34,185 nucleotides of DNA from Gemmatimonadota bacterium (GTDB taxonomy: Bacteria > Gemmatimonadota > Gemmatimonadetes > Gemmatimonadales > Gemmatimonadaceae), in contig JARIEV010000019.1 of the NCBI GenBank assembly GCA_031127225.1, positions 1 through 34,185 on the forward strand, in the 5' to 3' direction. The position numbers and the translations under genes are program-made. The notes beneath the pieces are model-generated. The model was not told the origin of the DNA, did no database searches, and saw only the letters and a list, made by a program, of their open reading frames with translations. This document shows positions 1 to 8,922 of this stretch, one piece after another (the first letter of the stretch is position 1; each line of letters starts with the position of its first letter).

Positions 1-1488
1 GGTCATCACAACCGGAGCCTCGTGGAGCACTTCCCGCTCCCCGTCGCCGGTTCGGTTCTCACCATAAAAAGTGAGCAGGAGCAGACGCATCATGTACACC
101 GCCGTGAGCAGGGCCGTCACCACACCGATGCCGTACGCCGCATACAGCACGGCGCTGCCGGGAATGCCCAGCAACGAGGCCTCCGCCAGTGGGCTCCCGT
201 GAGCGCGGGCGAAGACGGATGCCAGGATCTCGTCCTTGGAAAAGAAACCAGCCAGCGGGGGTACTCCGGCGATGGCGAGGGTGGCTACCGTCATGGACGC
301 GGCGGTGGCGGGCATGTACTTGGCCAGCCCACCCATATTGCGGAGGTCCTGGGGATCGCTCCCGCCGTGTGTGTGGTGGTACGCTTGATGCATCGCGTGA
401 ATCACCGAGCCCGCCCCGAGGAAGAGCAGCGCCTTGAAAAAGGCGTGTGTGACCAGATGGAAGACACCGGCGGTGTAGGCGCCGCTGCCGACGGCGACGA
501 ACATGTAGCCGAGCTGCGAGACGGTGGAATACGCCAGCACCTTCTTGATGTCCCACTGTCGCAACGCGACGGTGGCGGCAAACAACGCGGTCAGGGCGCC
601 GATGGCGGTGACGACCAGCGATGCCTCCGGAGCGCCGGAGAAGATCGGTGCCGCGCGCGCCACGAGGTACACGCCCGCCGTCACCATGGTCGCGGCGTGG
701 ATGAGGGCAGACACCGGCGTCGGGCCGGCCATCGCGTCAGGCAACCAGATGTACAGTGGCAGCTGCGCGCTCTTGCCCGCGCAGCCCACAAAGAGAAACA
801 GCGCGATGGCGAGCACCACGGGTGTGCCGGCCAGCGCACTGAGCGCTGCATGCGCGCCGAGATAGTCGAGCTTCTGCGTTGTCACCCAGATCAGGAACAT
901 GGCAACGAGGAATCCGAAATCGCCGACGCGGTTCACAATGAACGCCTTGCGGCCCGCATCGACATTCGCCCGGTCGCTGAACCAGAAGCCGATCAGGAGA
1001 TACGAGGCCAATCCAACCCCTTCCCAACCGACGAACATGACGGGGTAGCTGCCGCCCAGCACGAGAATCAGCATGAACGCGACGAACAGGTTGAGATACG
1101 CGAAGTAGCGCGCGTAGCTCGCGTCGTCACGCATGTAGCCGACGGAGAAGACGTGAATAAGCGAACCGATTCCGGTGATGACCAGCGTCATGAGAATCGA
1201 CAGCTGGTCCAGCTGCAGATTCCAGTTGACCACCAGATTGCCGACCGGCATCCACTGGCCGAAACTGACGATGTGGCGCGCCAGTTCGGGCGCGCGTTGC
1301 ATGTCGATGAACAGCGCGAGCGCCACGCCGAACGCCGCCACGATTACACCCGGCCCGACGATCGTGACCACCGGATGACGGGCGGTGGAGCGATGCCCGT
1401 CGCGACCGCCGCGCAACGCGACGGCACCGTTGGCGAGAAAGCCGATCACCGGCAGCAGGAGCAGCAGACTGAGCAGGGTCGGGATCAT
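1..1488 (-). CDS. nuoL: NADH-quinone oxidoreductase subunit L (partial, C-terminus outside window)
   Basis: Antiporter-like membrane subunit of complex I, involved in proton pumping at the distal end of the membrane arm. The first 496 residues are visible and the gene runs off the left edge. The reading frame from the ATG at 1488 is hydrophobic throughout and contains the family signatures [36 protein letters not shown] and a lysine in the [12 protein letters not shown] helix, matching the proton-pathway helices of NuoL/MrpA-type subunits. Its start overlaps the nuoK stop as ATGA (1485-1488), which indicates translational coupling. It is the last nuo gene visible; nuoM and nuoN would be expected beyond the edge but cannot be seen. 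The opposite strand is open over the same region only because of G+C bias. Confidence 0.96.
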   Translation of the reverse strand, partial: MIPTLLSLLLLLPVIGFLANGAVALRGGRDGHRSTARHPVVTIVGPGVIVAAFGVALALFIDMQRAPELARHIVSFGQWMPVGNLVVNWNLQLDQLSILMTLVITGIGSLIHVFSVGYMRDDASYARYFAYLNLFVAFMLILVLGGSYPVMFVGWEGVGLASYLLIGFWFSDRANVDAGRKAFIVNRVGDFGFLVAMFLIWVTTQKLDYLGAHAALSALAGTPVVLAIALFLFVGCAGKSAQLPLYIWLPDAMAGPTPVSALIHAATMVTAGVYLVARAAPIFSGAPEASLVVTAIGALTALFAATVALRQWDIKKVLAYSTVSQLGYMFVAVGSGAYTAGVFHLVTHAFFKALLFLGAGSVIHAMHQAYHHTHGGSDPQDLRNMGGLAKYMPATAASMTVATLAIAGVPPLAGFFSKDEILASVFARAHGSPLAEASLLGIPGSAVLYAAYGIGVVTALLTAVYMMRLLLLTFYGENRTGDGEREVLHEAPVVMT

Positions 1489-1778
1489 CCGCGGAGCGTC
1501 CGGAGGGATGACAGATCGACGGTGCCGAAGTGGCGGAACACCGAGATCAGAATCGCGAGCCCTACAGCCGCCTCGGCCGCTGCAATGGTCATCACCATGA
1601 TGACGAACACGTGACCGGTGACGCCGTGCAGCTTGGCCAGCGCGACGAAGCTCAGATTCACGGCGTTGAGCATGAGCTCGGCGCACATGAACAGGATGAT
1701 CGCGTTGCGTCGGGTGAGCACGCCGACCACGCCGATCACAAACAGGATCGCGGAGACGATCAGGGCTTCGGCGATCAT
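1485..1778 (-). CDS. nuoK: NADH-quinone oxidoreductase subunit K
   Basis: Small three-helix membrane subunit of complex I (MrpC-like) that carries part of the central proton channel. It has 97 residues, close to the normal length of about 100. The two membrane glutamates essential in the family are present at Glu34 (motif [11 protein letters not shown]) and Glu69 (motif [13 protein letters not shown]), equivalent to Glu36 and Glu72 of the E. coli protein. The ATG at 1778 overlaps the nuoJ stop as ATGA, and its own TGA overlaps the nuoL ATG. It therefore sits in the usual J-K-L order. Confidence 0.97.
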   Translation of the reverse strand: MIAEALIVSAILFVIGVVGVLTRRNAIILFMCAELMLNAVNLSFVALAKLHGVTGHVFVIMVMTIAAAEAAVGLAILISVFRHFGTVDLSSLRTLRG

Positions 1779-2281
1779 GCGCGCACCCGCTTCTTCGCGA
1801 GGAGAACGGCGCCCACCACCGCGACAAGGAGCACGAGACTGGTCAACTCGAAGGCCACGAGATAGTCAGTGAAAAGCGAAGCGGCGACGGCTTCAACCAC
1901 GTTGTCGGTCGCCGGCGCCAGCTCGACGCGCGGATACCGCTGCCGCTGCACGACCAGCAGGTTGGCCAGTAGCGCCAACCCTACCAGGCCGGCGCCCAGC
2001 CGCGCCCCGAGAGAGCGCAGATCGGAGACGCCCCCCCGGCCGAGGTTGAGCAACATGACCACGAAGACGAACACGACCATGATGGCACCGGCATACACCA
2101 GCACCTGAATCACCCCGACGAAGGGCGCATCCAGCATGACGTAGAGGCCAGCCAGCGCGAACATCACGTTGACCAGCCAGAGGGCAGCCGGCACCGGATT
2201 CGTCCGGGTCACGAAGAGCAGCGCTGACGCGATCGCGAGCAGCGAAAACAGATAAAACTGAAACTCGTAGAAGCCGTTCAT
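1775..2281 (-). CDS. nuoJ: NADH-quinone oxidoreductase subunit J
   Basis: Membrane subunit of complex I with five predicted helices in 168 residues, within the usual 165-200 range. The third helix region carries the family pattern [19 protein letters not shown], whose pi-bulge helix takes part in coupling quinone reduction to proton translocation. The C-terminal part after the fourth helix is a short periplasmic segment (roughly residues 105-135), followed by a last helix ending in a basic tail. The ATG at 2281 overlaps the nuoI stop as ATGA, and the TGA overlaps the nuoK start. Confidence 0.96.
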   Translation of the reverse strand: MNGFYEFQFYLFSLLAIASALLFVTRTNPVPAALWLVNVMFALAGLYVMLDAPFVGVIQVLVYAGAIMVVFVFVVMLLNLGRGGVSDLRSLGARLGAGLVGLALLANLLVVQRQRYPRVELAPATDNVVEAVAASLFTDYLVAFELTSLVLLVAVVGAVLLAKKRVRA

Positions 2282-2775
2282 TCGCCCTTCGGGTCGGCGG
2301 GGTCCCAGAGTTCGCTCACCGGATGGGTCTGCGCCATGAGACGCTCCAGGTCGTACACGAACGAGGCACGATCAAATTCCGCATTCTCGTAATGCCGACC
2401 CAGATGAATGGCTTCCTCCGGGCAGACCTCCTGACAGAAGCCGCAGAAGATGCAGCGGAACTCGTCGATCTCGAAGACCAACGGATAACGGTTTCCCTGC
2501 TCGTCCTCTCCCGGCGTGAGCTTGATGCAGTTGGCCGGGCAGACCGTCGGACACAACCCGCACGCCACGCACTTCGCCTTGCCATCTTCGGTCGTGAGCA
2601 TCCGGTGGGTGCCCCGCCAACGAGGCGACAGATCCCACTTCGTTTCCGGGTACTGCATGGTGACCTTGTGCGGGTCCACAAGGTGCTTCAGCGTCGTGGC
2701 CATGCCCTTGAGCGTTGCGCGCACGTAACTCACGCGCTCCAACGGGCGGTGCATGACCTTTACTCCGATGGCCAT
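2278..2775 (-). CDS. nuoI: NADH-quinone oxidoreductase subunit I (8Fe ferredoxin-like)
   Basis: Peripheral-arm subunit that binds the two 4Fe-4S clusters N6a and N6b passing electrons from NuoG to NuoB. It has 165 residues. Two complete CxxCxxCxxxCP ligand sets are visible: Cys69, 72, 75, 79 and Cys108, 111, 114, 118. The amphipathic N-terminal helix that anchors the protein on NuoH is residues 10-40. The start ATG at 2775 overlaps the nuoH stop in a TGATG arrangement, so the two proteins are probably made in coupled fashion. Confidence 0.97.
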   Translation of the reverse strand: MAIGVKVMHRPLERVSYVRATLKGMATTLKHLVDPHKVTMQYPETKWDLSPRWRGTHRMLTTEDGKAKCVACGLCPTVCPANCIKLTPGEDEQGNRYPLVFEIDEFRCIFCGFCQEVCPEEAIHLGRHYENAEFDRASFVYDLERLMAQTHPVSELWDPADPKGE

Positions 2776-4151
2776 CAGTCGCCTCCCTCGGCGAGACTCG
2801 GAATCGAGATCGGTGCGGTGGTCAGCGGTGTGACCACGTGAGGGGCGCGCTGCGACGCCAACTGGCGGCGGGACAGGTCGAGTCCTCGCGCCCGAAGCCG
2901 CTCCAAATCGGTCGGCCCGACACGCGCGCTACTGGGGCTGATCAACTTGCCGCGATCGAGCCACGCCAGCAGCACGGCGATGAGGACGACGTTCATCGCC
3001 AGCAGCGAGAGCGAGAACAGCGGGCCCCGGGCAACACCGAGGGCATCGAGTCCCAGCGTGGCGGCCGCAATGATCACGATGTACGCCAGCGCGATCGGCA
3101 GCATGACGCTCCAGCCCAACGACATCAGCTGATCGTACCGAAAGCGCGGCACCGTCCAGCGCACCCACATAAAGACGAACAGGAAGAAGCCGGTTTTTGC
3201 CGCAAACATCCCGAGCGTCAACATCGTCTTGAGCAGCGTGTGCGGTCCGACGTTGTCCCATTGCGTGAACGGAATGTCCCAGCCGCCGAAAAACAGCGTG
3301 GCCGTGAGACCGCTCACTGTGGCCATGTTGGCATACTCGGCGATGAAGAACATCGAGAACTTCATGCCGCTGTATTCGGTGTGATACCCGGCCACCAGTT
3401 CCGATTCCGCTTCCGGCAAGTCGAACGGCAGGCGATTCGTCTCGGCAAACGCCGCCACGAGGAACGTGAACCACGCGACGGTCAGGGAGAGCACGTTCCA
3501 GCCCATGTGCGACTGCTGCTGGACGATGCTGGTGAGCGACACGTTCCCCGCGAGCAGGATCACGGGGATGGTGGACATGCCCATGGCGATCTCGTACGAG
3601 ATCATCTGCGCGCTGGAGCGAAGCCCACCAAGCAGGGCGTACTTGTTGTTGGAGGACCACCCGGCCAGCACGATGCCGTACACCCCCAGCGAGGAGATCG
3701 CGAGGGTGAAGAGAAACCCGACCGGCAGCGGTGCGATCGACATGTCGATCAGCCCCCACGGTGTCGGCAGTGATGACGCGAGCGGGAGCACCGCCCACGT
3801 GAGCATCGCGGGGATGAACGCCAAGGCCGGTGCAAGAAGGAACAACCATCGGTCGGCATGCGCCGGATCGGTCTCTTCCTTCATGAAATTCTTGATGCCG
3901 TCGGCGACCGGCTGCAGGATGCCACCGGGGCCGGCGCGATTGGGGCCACGGCGGTCCTGAATCCACGCGGCGAGCTTGCGTTCGGCGAGCGTCAACAGAG
4001 CGACCCCCACCATGTACACCCCGAAGACGACGACAATCTTGACACAGCTGGCGAGAACATAGGTGCCAATCGCCGTGGGCGGCTGCTGGGGATCAGCCCG
4101 CGGAAACCAACGTGCCAGTTCGATCAGGGGCGCGACGAACGGCGCGATCAT
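2775..4151 (-). CDS. nuoH: NADH-quinone oxidoreductase subunit H
   Basis: Eight-helix membrane subunit that forms much of the quinone chamber. The start chosen is the ATG at 4151, which overlaps the nuoG stop as ATGA and gives 458 residues. A longer reading frame upstream would run inside nuoG and is not credible. Family signatures seen are LAERKLAAWIQDRRGPNR, GPGGILQPVADGIKNFMKE, and AETNRLPFDLPEAESELVAG followed by YHTEYSGMKF, the acidic quinone-site loop. The length is at the high end because of a roughly 60-residue hydrophilic, arginine-rich C-terminal tail after the last helix (from about residue 395). The tail contains no metal motif that I recognise. Confidence 0.96.
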   Translation of the reverse strand: MIAPFVAPLIELARWFPRADPQQPPTAIGTYVLASCVKIVVVFGVYMVGVALLTLAERKLAAWIQDRRGPNRAGPGGILQPVADGIKNFMKEETDPAHADRWLFLLAPALAFIPAMLTWAVLPLASSLPTPWGLIDMSIAPLPVGFLFTLAISSLGVYGIVLAGWSSNNKYALLGGLRSSAQMISYEIAMGMSTIPVILLAGNVSLTSIVQQQSHMGWNVLSLTVAWFTFLVAAFAETNRLPFDLPEAESELVAGYHTEYSGMKFSMFFIAEYANMATVSGLTATLFFGGWDIPFTQWDNVGPHTLLKTMLTLGMFAAKTGFFLFVFMWVRWTVPRFRYDQLMSLGWSVMLPIALAYIVIIAAATLGLDALGVARGPLFSLSLLAMNVVLIAVLLAWLDRGKLISPSSARVGPTDLERLRARGLDLSRRQLASQRAPHVVTPLTTAPISIPSLAEGGD

Positions 4152-5728
4152 GCGCTCACCCCGCTCGCGAGTACCGGTGCCGTGACCGCGCCCGGCAGGC
4201 CACGCAGTCCGAGCGCCTCGTAGTCCAGCCCGGCAAACGCCGCGTGAGTGGACGCCAGCGCCGCGAAGACATCGGCCGGCGTGAAGAACCGAGCGTCGCC
4301 CCCGACGGCCGCCAGCAGGTCGGCGAGCACGTACCAAGTGGGACGCGCCACCCCGGGCGCCGCCTTTGCCTGCAGGAAGCGCTGGACACGTCCGCGCAGA
4401 TTGGTCAGGGTGCCTTCCTCCTCAACGACGTTCGTGGTGGGCAGGACGACGCCCGCCCGCGCCTCAAGCGCGGCAGGGAGGGCCGTACCGATGAACACGA
4501 TCTGCGAGGCACGATCGAGGTCGGCTGCATGAACCCCGTCAAGCGCATCGCCCACCACGAGGAGCGCATCGCCGTCCTGCACCACATTGCCAAGCGCCGC
4601 GACCTCGGCAAAACCGAGGTGGCGCGCCCCGGTGGCGTTGGCCGCACGTTCGGCGCGCAACGCCAGGTCGGGGGCGCCGGGCAGCGCGACCTCCTCGCCA
4701 CGCACCAGGCGGAACACCCCGGCGCCAGTGGTGGCCGCCAGCAGGCGTTCCAGCAGGAACAACGCTTCGTTCGAGAGATTCGGCGACGCGAGCACCACGA
4801 CGCGCTGGCCAGCCAAGGCGCGGGCGGCGACGCCCACGGCATCGTCCCACTCGGCGACCGTCAGTCCGTTCCCGCGCCGTACCAGCGGCTGATCAAGCCG
4901 ATCGCGCCGATTGAACTCACGATAGCCCTGCCGGCCGACATCGCACACGTAATACTGATTGACCTGATCGTTGGCCCGTGGCTTGAGGCGCACCACCACA
5001 TTGTCGCGGGTCTCGACGACGGCGTTACATCCCTGACTGCAGCCAGTGCACACGGTTGGCGCGCGATCGAGCTCCCACGCGCGCGCCCGGTTCAGAAAAT
5101 CTTTCGAGAGCAGCGCACCGACCGGGCACAGATCGACGACGTTGCCGGCCCACGGGTTCGTGAGATCATGGCCGTCGGCCTTGCCGATGAACGCGCGATC
5201 GCCCCGTTCGGAGACGTTGAGCACCGGCTCCTGCGCCACGTCAGACATAAACCGCACGCACCGGGTGCAGAGGATGCAGCGGTTCTGCACATAGAGCACG
5301 TCGCCGCCGAAATCCTCGACGGGATTGAACCGCTTCGGCTCGCGGTAGCGCGAATCCGCACGGCCTTCCGCAAACGTATAATCCTGCAGTTCGCACTCAC
5401 CGGCCTGATCGCAGATCGGGCAGTCGAGCGGATGATTAATGAGCAGGAACTCGAGTACGCCTTTGCGGGCTTCGAGCGCCTTCGGCGAATGCACGTGCAC
5501 CACCTGCCCTTCGCCGACCGTCGTCGCGCAGGCCGGCGCCAGCTTGGGGAACTTCTCCACCTCGACCAGGCACATGCGGCAGACGCCCGCCACCGGCAAC
5601 CCGGGGTGATAGCAGTAGTGCGGAATCAGCACGCCGGCCGTCTTGGCCGCTTCCAGGATCGACAGGCCGTCGGGCACCGTCACCGGGCGTCCTTCGATCG
5701 TGAGCGAGACCATCTTCACGTCAGCCAT
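4148..5728 (-). CDS. nuoG: NADH-quinone oxidoreductase subunit G, compact form with N7 ligands
   Basis: Large iron-sulfur subunit of the complex I peripheral arm, which relays electrons from NuoE/F to NuoI. The start ATG at 5728, 7 bases after the nuoF stop, gives 526 residues, far shorter than the usual 690-900. Ligand sets seen: 2Fe-2S Cys39, 50, 53, 67; the N5 site His99, Cys103, 106, 112; the N4 site Cys151, 154, 157, 201; and a further C-x2-C-x3-C-x27-C set (Cys227, 230, 234, 262), which matches the N7 site known from E. coli and Thermus. The molybdopterin-oxidoreductase-like remainder is shortened internally, but its closing motif EEEGTLTNLRGRVQ is kept near residue 430. The gene therefore looks compacted, not broken. 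Its TGA overlaps the nuoH ATG. Confidence 0.95.
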   Translation of the reverse strand: MADVKMVSLTIEGRPVTVPDGLSILEAAKTAGVLIPHYCYHPGLPVAGVCRMCLVEVEKFPKLAPACATTVGEGQVVHVHSPKALEARKGVLEFLLINHPLDCPICDQAGECELQDYTFAEGRADSRYREPKRFNPVEDFGGDVLYVQNRCILCTRCVRFMSDVAQEPVLNVSERGDRAFIGKADGHDLTNPWAGNVVDLCPVGALLSKDFLNRARAWELDRAPTVCTGCSQGCNAVVETRDNVVVRLKPRANDQVNQYYVCDVGRQGYREFNRRDRLDQPLVRRGNGLTVAEWDDAVGVAARALAGQRVVVLASPNLSNEALFLLERLLAATTGAGVFRLVRGEEVALPGAPDLALRAERAANATGARHLGFAEVAALGNVVQDGDALLVVGDALDGVHAADLDRASQIVFIGTALPAALEARAGVVLPTTNVVEEEGTLTNLRGRVQRFLQAKAAPGVARPTWYVLADLLAAVGGDARFFTPADVFAALASTHAAFAGLDYEALGLRGLPGAVTAPVLASGVSA

Positions 5729-5735
5729 CAGCGCC

Positions 5736-7064
5736 TCACGCCGCGGAGGCGCGGAGCGCCCCCGGAACGGTGACCATCGACTTGTTCTGTGCGATCTTCG
5801 CCTCAAATTCGTGACGGAATTTCTTGAGACCCGACATCACGGGCGTCGCGCACGAGTCGCTCAACACACAGATCGTCTTGCCAGTCATGCCGTCGGCAAT
5901 GGCAACGAGTGTGTCGAGATCCTCGGCCGTCCCCTGCCCGTCGCGGATGCGCTCCATGATGCGCGTGATCCACGCCGTCCCCTCGCGACACTGGCTGCAC
6001 TGCGCGCAGCTCTCATGGGCATAGAAGCGCGTGAGACGCGCGATCTGGCGCACCATATCCTGTCGGTCATCGAAGACGATCACGCCGCCCGAACCCAGCA
6101 TCGTGCCGGATGCGACGAACCCTTCGTAGTCCATGATGGCGCCTTCCGCTTCCTCACGCGTGAGGATCGGCACTGAGGACCCACCGGGGATCACGGCTTT
6201 GATCTCGCGGCCGGCCAGCGGTCCGCCGCACAGATCGTACAGGAAGTCCTTAAACGGAAAACCCAGCGCGACTTCGTAGTTTCCCGGTCGGCTGATGTTG
6301 CCGCAGACCGAGAAGAGCTTCGTTCCGATGCTCTTCGGATTGTCCGGACGACCGTACTGCTTGTACCACTCAGCGCCGTGCTTGATGATGTACGGCACCG
6401 TCGTGAGCGTCTCGACGTTGTTGATCGTCGTCGGCTTACCGAACAAACCGGCAACCGCGGGGAACGGTGGCTTGATCCGCGGGTTGCCACGGCGGCCCTC
6501 CAGCGAATTCATCAGCGCTGTTTCCTCGCCGCAGATGTAGGCGCCAGCGCCGCGATGCACGTGCACATCGACGTGTTTGCCGGAGCCCATGGCATTCGGT
6601 CCGAGAATGCCAGCCGCGTACGCCTCCTCGACGGCCGCGCACACCCGTGCGTACGGCTCCGTGAACTCACCGCGGATGTAGATGTACGCCGTCTGGGCAT
6701 AGATCGCGTGCGCGGCCAGCGCCACGCCTTCCACCAACCCGTGCGGAGTCCAGCGCATGATCTCACGATCCTTGAACGTCCCCGGCTCAGACTCGTCCGC
6801 GTTGCAGCAGAGATAATGCGTCTTCCCGTCGGGCTTCATGAACGACCACTTCATGCCCGTGGGAAACCCCGCACCGCCACGACCGCGCAGCCCGGAATCC
6901 TTGACGGTGGTCTGCAGCTCCTGCGGATCGGTGTTGAGCGCCTTTTCGAGCGCCTCGTAGCCGCCGCGGGCACGCCAGCCGCCGAGCGTGCGCGCTTCGG
7001 AGTCGCCGAAGTACTTCGAGAGAATCGGCGTCTCGCGTGCATGAGACGGATGCGGATACCCCAT
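5736..7064 (-). CDS. nuoF: NADH-quinone oxidoreductase subunit F (NADH/FMN-binding)
   Basis: The NADH-oxidising subunit, which binds FMN and the 4Fe-4S cluster N3. The ATG at 7064 overlaps the nuoE stop as TAATG and gives 442 residues, normal for the family. The glycine-rich nucleotide loop GRGGAGFPTG (residues 61-70) and the FMN-site motif CNADESEPGTFKDRE (about 87-101) are intact. The N3 ligands are SCAQCSQCREGT plus a later cysteine in TICVLSDSC. The upstream in-frame extension of 35 residues lies inside nuoE and was not used. The protein works in the N-module with NuoE and NuoG. Confidence 0.97.
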   Translation of the reverse strand: MGYPHPSHARETPILSKYFGDSEARTLGGWRARGGYEALEKALNTDPQELQTTVKDSGLRGRGGAGFPTGMKWSFMKPDGKTHYLCCNADESEPGTFKDREIMRWTPHGLVEGVALAAHAIYAQTAYIYIRGEFTEPYARVCAAVEEAYAAGILGPNAMGSGKHVDVHVHRGAGAYICGEETALMNSLEGRRGNPRIKPPFPAVAGLFGKPTTINNVETLTTVPYIIKHGAEWYKQYGRPDNPKSIGTKLFSVCGNISRPGNYEVALGFPFKDFLYDLCGGPLAGREIKAVIPGGSSVPILTREEAEGAIMDYEGFVASGTMLGSGGVIVFDDRQDMVRQIARLTRFYAHESCAQCSQCREGTAWITRIMERIRDGQGTAEDLDTLVAIADGMTGKTICVLSDSCATPVMSGLKKFRHEFEAKIAQNKSMVTVPGALRASAA

Positions 7065-7615
7065 TACTTCAGCTCCGAGAGAACCCGGGGCACCGACTCC
7101 GGTGTCACGGATTCCACAAAATCGTTGTTGATCATGATCGGCGTGGCAAACCCGCAGGCACCGAGGCACTCGACTTCGACCACGGTGAAGCGGCCATCCG
7201 CACTGGTCAGACCGAGGTCACCACAGCCGGTATGCTCGAGCAGCGACTTTACGACGTCCTCGGCGCCACACACGTTGCACGGCGTCGTGGTGCAGACTTG
7301 AATGAAGTGGCGGCCGACCGGATGCTGGTGGTACATGGTGTAGAAGCTGACTACGCCTTTCACATACGCCGGTGTGATCGCCAGCAGACCGGCAACCTCT
7401 TCGATGCCGCCATCGCTGACCCACCCACGGGCGTCCTGCAACATCCATAGCGCAGGCAGCAACGCCGCCTGCTTGGTGGGATAGCGCGCGAGGATGCGGT
7501 CGAGCGCGTCCCGCGCGTCGCCGACAAAGACGGGCACATGCGGCTCGTGGTGGTGCGTGCCGTGCGGCGGGGCGGCAACGAGTGCGCCGCCGGACGCAGA
7601 GGGGCCGTGGCTCAC
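7064..7615 (-). CDS. nuoE: NADH-quinone oxidoreductase subunit E (2Fe-2S, thioredoxin-like)
   Basis: Carries the 2Fe-2S cluster N1a next to the FMN of NuoF. The start chosen is GTG at 7615, because it overlaps the nuoD stop as GTGA, the same coupling pattern used throughout this operon. It gives 183 residues, a typical length. The frame is open further upstream but only across nuoD. Ligands are Cys108 and Cys113 (CTTTPC) and Cys150 and Cys154 (CLGAC), matching the family. The first 30 residues are low-complexity and rich in His, Ala and Gly, then the helical domain begins near Asp33. Confidence 0.95.
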   Translation of the reverse strand: MSHGPSASGGALVAAPPHGTHHHEPHVPVFVGDARDALDRILARYPTKQAALLPALWMLQDARGWVSDGGIEEVAGLLAITPAYVKGVVSFYTMYHQHPVGRHFIQVCTTTPCNVCGAEDVVKSLLEHTGCGDLGLTSADGRFTVVEVECLGACGFATPIMINNDFVESVTPESVPRVLSELK

Positions 7616-8922
7616 CGGTCGATCTCTCCCATCACGATGTCGATGCTGGCGTTGATCGCGATCACGTCCGAGAGAAGGTGTCCTTCGACCATTTTCGGAA
7701 TGGCCGACAGGTTCACGAACGACGGCGGACGGATGCGCCAGCGCACGGGCTTCGCGCTGCCGTCGCTGACCATGTAGTAACCCTTCTCTCCCTTGGGACT
7801 TTCCACGGGCACGTAGCACTCGCCGATCGGCGGACGCGGCCCTTCCATCACGAGCTTGAAATGATGGATCATGGATTCCATCTCGCTCGTGGCTTTGTGC
7901 TTGGGTGGCAGGATGAGCCGCGGATCGTCGATGTTCACGGGACCGCCCGGCAACCGCTGCAGCGCCTGTTCGAGAATACGCACGCTCTGGCGCATCTCCT
8001 CGACGCGGACCAAAAAGCGGTCGTACACATCACCGGCGGTGCCGACCGGCACGTCGAAATCGTAGGTCTCGTAGTCGAGATACGGGAAATCCTTGCGCAC
8101 GTCATAGGCCACGCCGGAGGCCCGAAGCATGGGACCCGACAACCCGGCGTTCACCGCCTCCTGCGCACTCAGCGCGCCCAGGCCGACGGTACGCCCCGCC
8201 CAGATGGCGTTGGTTTCAAGCATCCGCACCGACTCGTCGAGCGTCTTCGGAAAGCCGCGCAGAAACGCCCTGAGCCCATCCACCCATCCATCGGGAATGT
8301 CCGCCGCCATGCCGCCCACGCGCGTCGCGGTGGTGGTGAGGCGTGCGCCCACCCATCCCTCAAGCAGATTGTACACGTTCTCGCGTTCCTGATACAACCA
8401 CAGGAACGGCGTGAACGCGCCGATGTCAACGGAGGTGGTTCCGAGCCAGACGAGGTGCGAGATGATCCGCGACAGCTCCATCAGGATGACGCGCAGCACC
8501 TTACAGCGCTCCGTCATTCCCACGCCGAACAGCCGCTCCGCGCCCAGCGCAAACGCGACGTTGTTCCCCGGCGAGTTGAGGTAATCCTCACGATCCGTCC
8601 ACGGGATGATCTGGTTGTACTGACGGTACTCGCCGATCTTCTCGAAGCCGCAATGCAGGTAGCCAATGTGCGGAATGCAGCGCACCACCGTCTCGCCGTC
8701 GAGCTCGAGGACCAACCGCAACACGCCGTGCGTGGCCGGATGCTGGGGGCCGATGTTGATGAGCATGTGGTCGGATTCCATGTCCGGCTCCGCCATCATC
8801 ACCGGCGCATCGACGGCCACCGCGCGACCACCCTGCGCCACCAGTGGCGCGCGCAGCGGGTTCCCCTGCCCATCGAGCCCACTCGTGCCGAGGGCCACCT
8901 CAATCGTTCGCTTGGCGCTCAT
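7612..8922 (-). CDS. nuoD: NADH-quinone oxidoreductase subunit D (49 kDa type)
   Basis: Hydrogenase-derived subunit that forms the quinone reduction site with NuoB. The ATG at 8922 overlaps the nuoC stop as ATGA and gives 436 residues. The first 50 residues are variable. The conserved core begins at about residue 50 with HMLINIGPQHPATHGVLRL, which contains the quinone-site histidine. Other hallmarks are HIGYLHCGFEKIGEYR, the PYLDYETYDFDVPVGTAGD segment, and a C-terminus ending in IVMGEIDR, with the terminal aspartate-arginine typical of the family. nuoC and nuoD are separate genes here, unlike the fused nuoCD of enterobacteria. Confidence 0.97.
   Translation of the reverse strand: MSAKRTIEVALGTSGLDGQGNPLRAPLVAQGGRAVAVDAPVMMAEPDMESDHMLINIGPQHPATHGVLRLVLELDGETVVRCIPHIGYLHCGFEKIGEYRQYNQIIPWTDREDYLNSPGNNVAFALGAERLFGVGMTERCKVLRVILMELSRIISHLVWLGTTSVDIGAFTPFLWLYQERENVYNLLEGWVGARLTTTATRVGGMAADIPDGWVDGLRAFLRGFPKTLDESVRMLETNAIWAGRTVGLGALSAQEAVNAGLSGPMLRASGVAYDVRKDFPYLDYETYDFDVPVGTAGDVYDRFLVRVEEMRQSVRILEQALQRLPGGPVNIDDPRLILPPKHKATSEMESMIHHFKLVMEGPRPPIGECYVPVESPKGEKGYYMVSDGSAKPVRWRIRPPSFVNLSAIPKMVEGHLLSDVIAINASIDIVMGEIDR

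Noticed and set aside
22-1614. Long plus-strand open frame (530 codons) antisense to nuoL
   Set aside because: It is Arg/His/Gln-rich without any recognisable motif and mirrors a real gene. Long antisense frames are expected in G+C-rich DNA.
2775-4337. 520-residue NuoH start
   Set aside because: The first 62 residues would be Arg/Gly-rich and lie inside nuoG. The ATG at 4151 gives a normal N-terminus and an ATGA overlap.
4148-5728. NuoG as a frameshifted or truncated pseudogene
   Set aside because: The frame is intact, its C-terminal family motif is present and its stop overlaps the nuoH start, so it looks like a functional compact form.
4112-5773. 553-codon plus-strand frame antisense to nuoG
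   Set aside because: Same composition signature of a shadow frame; the minus strand encodes a clear NuoG with all iron-sulfur ligands.
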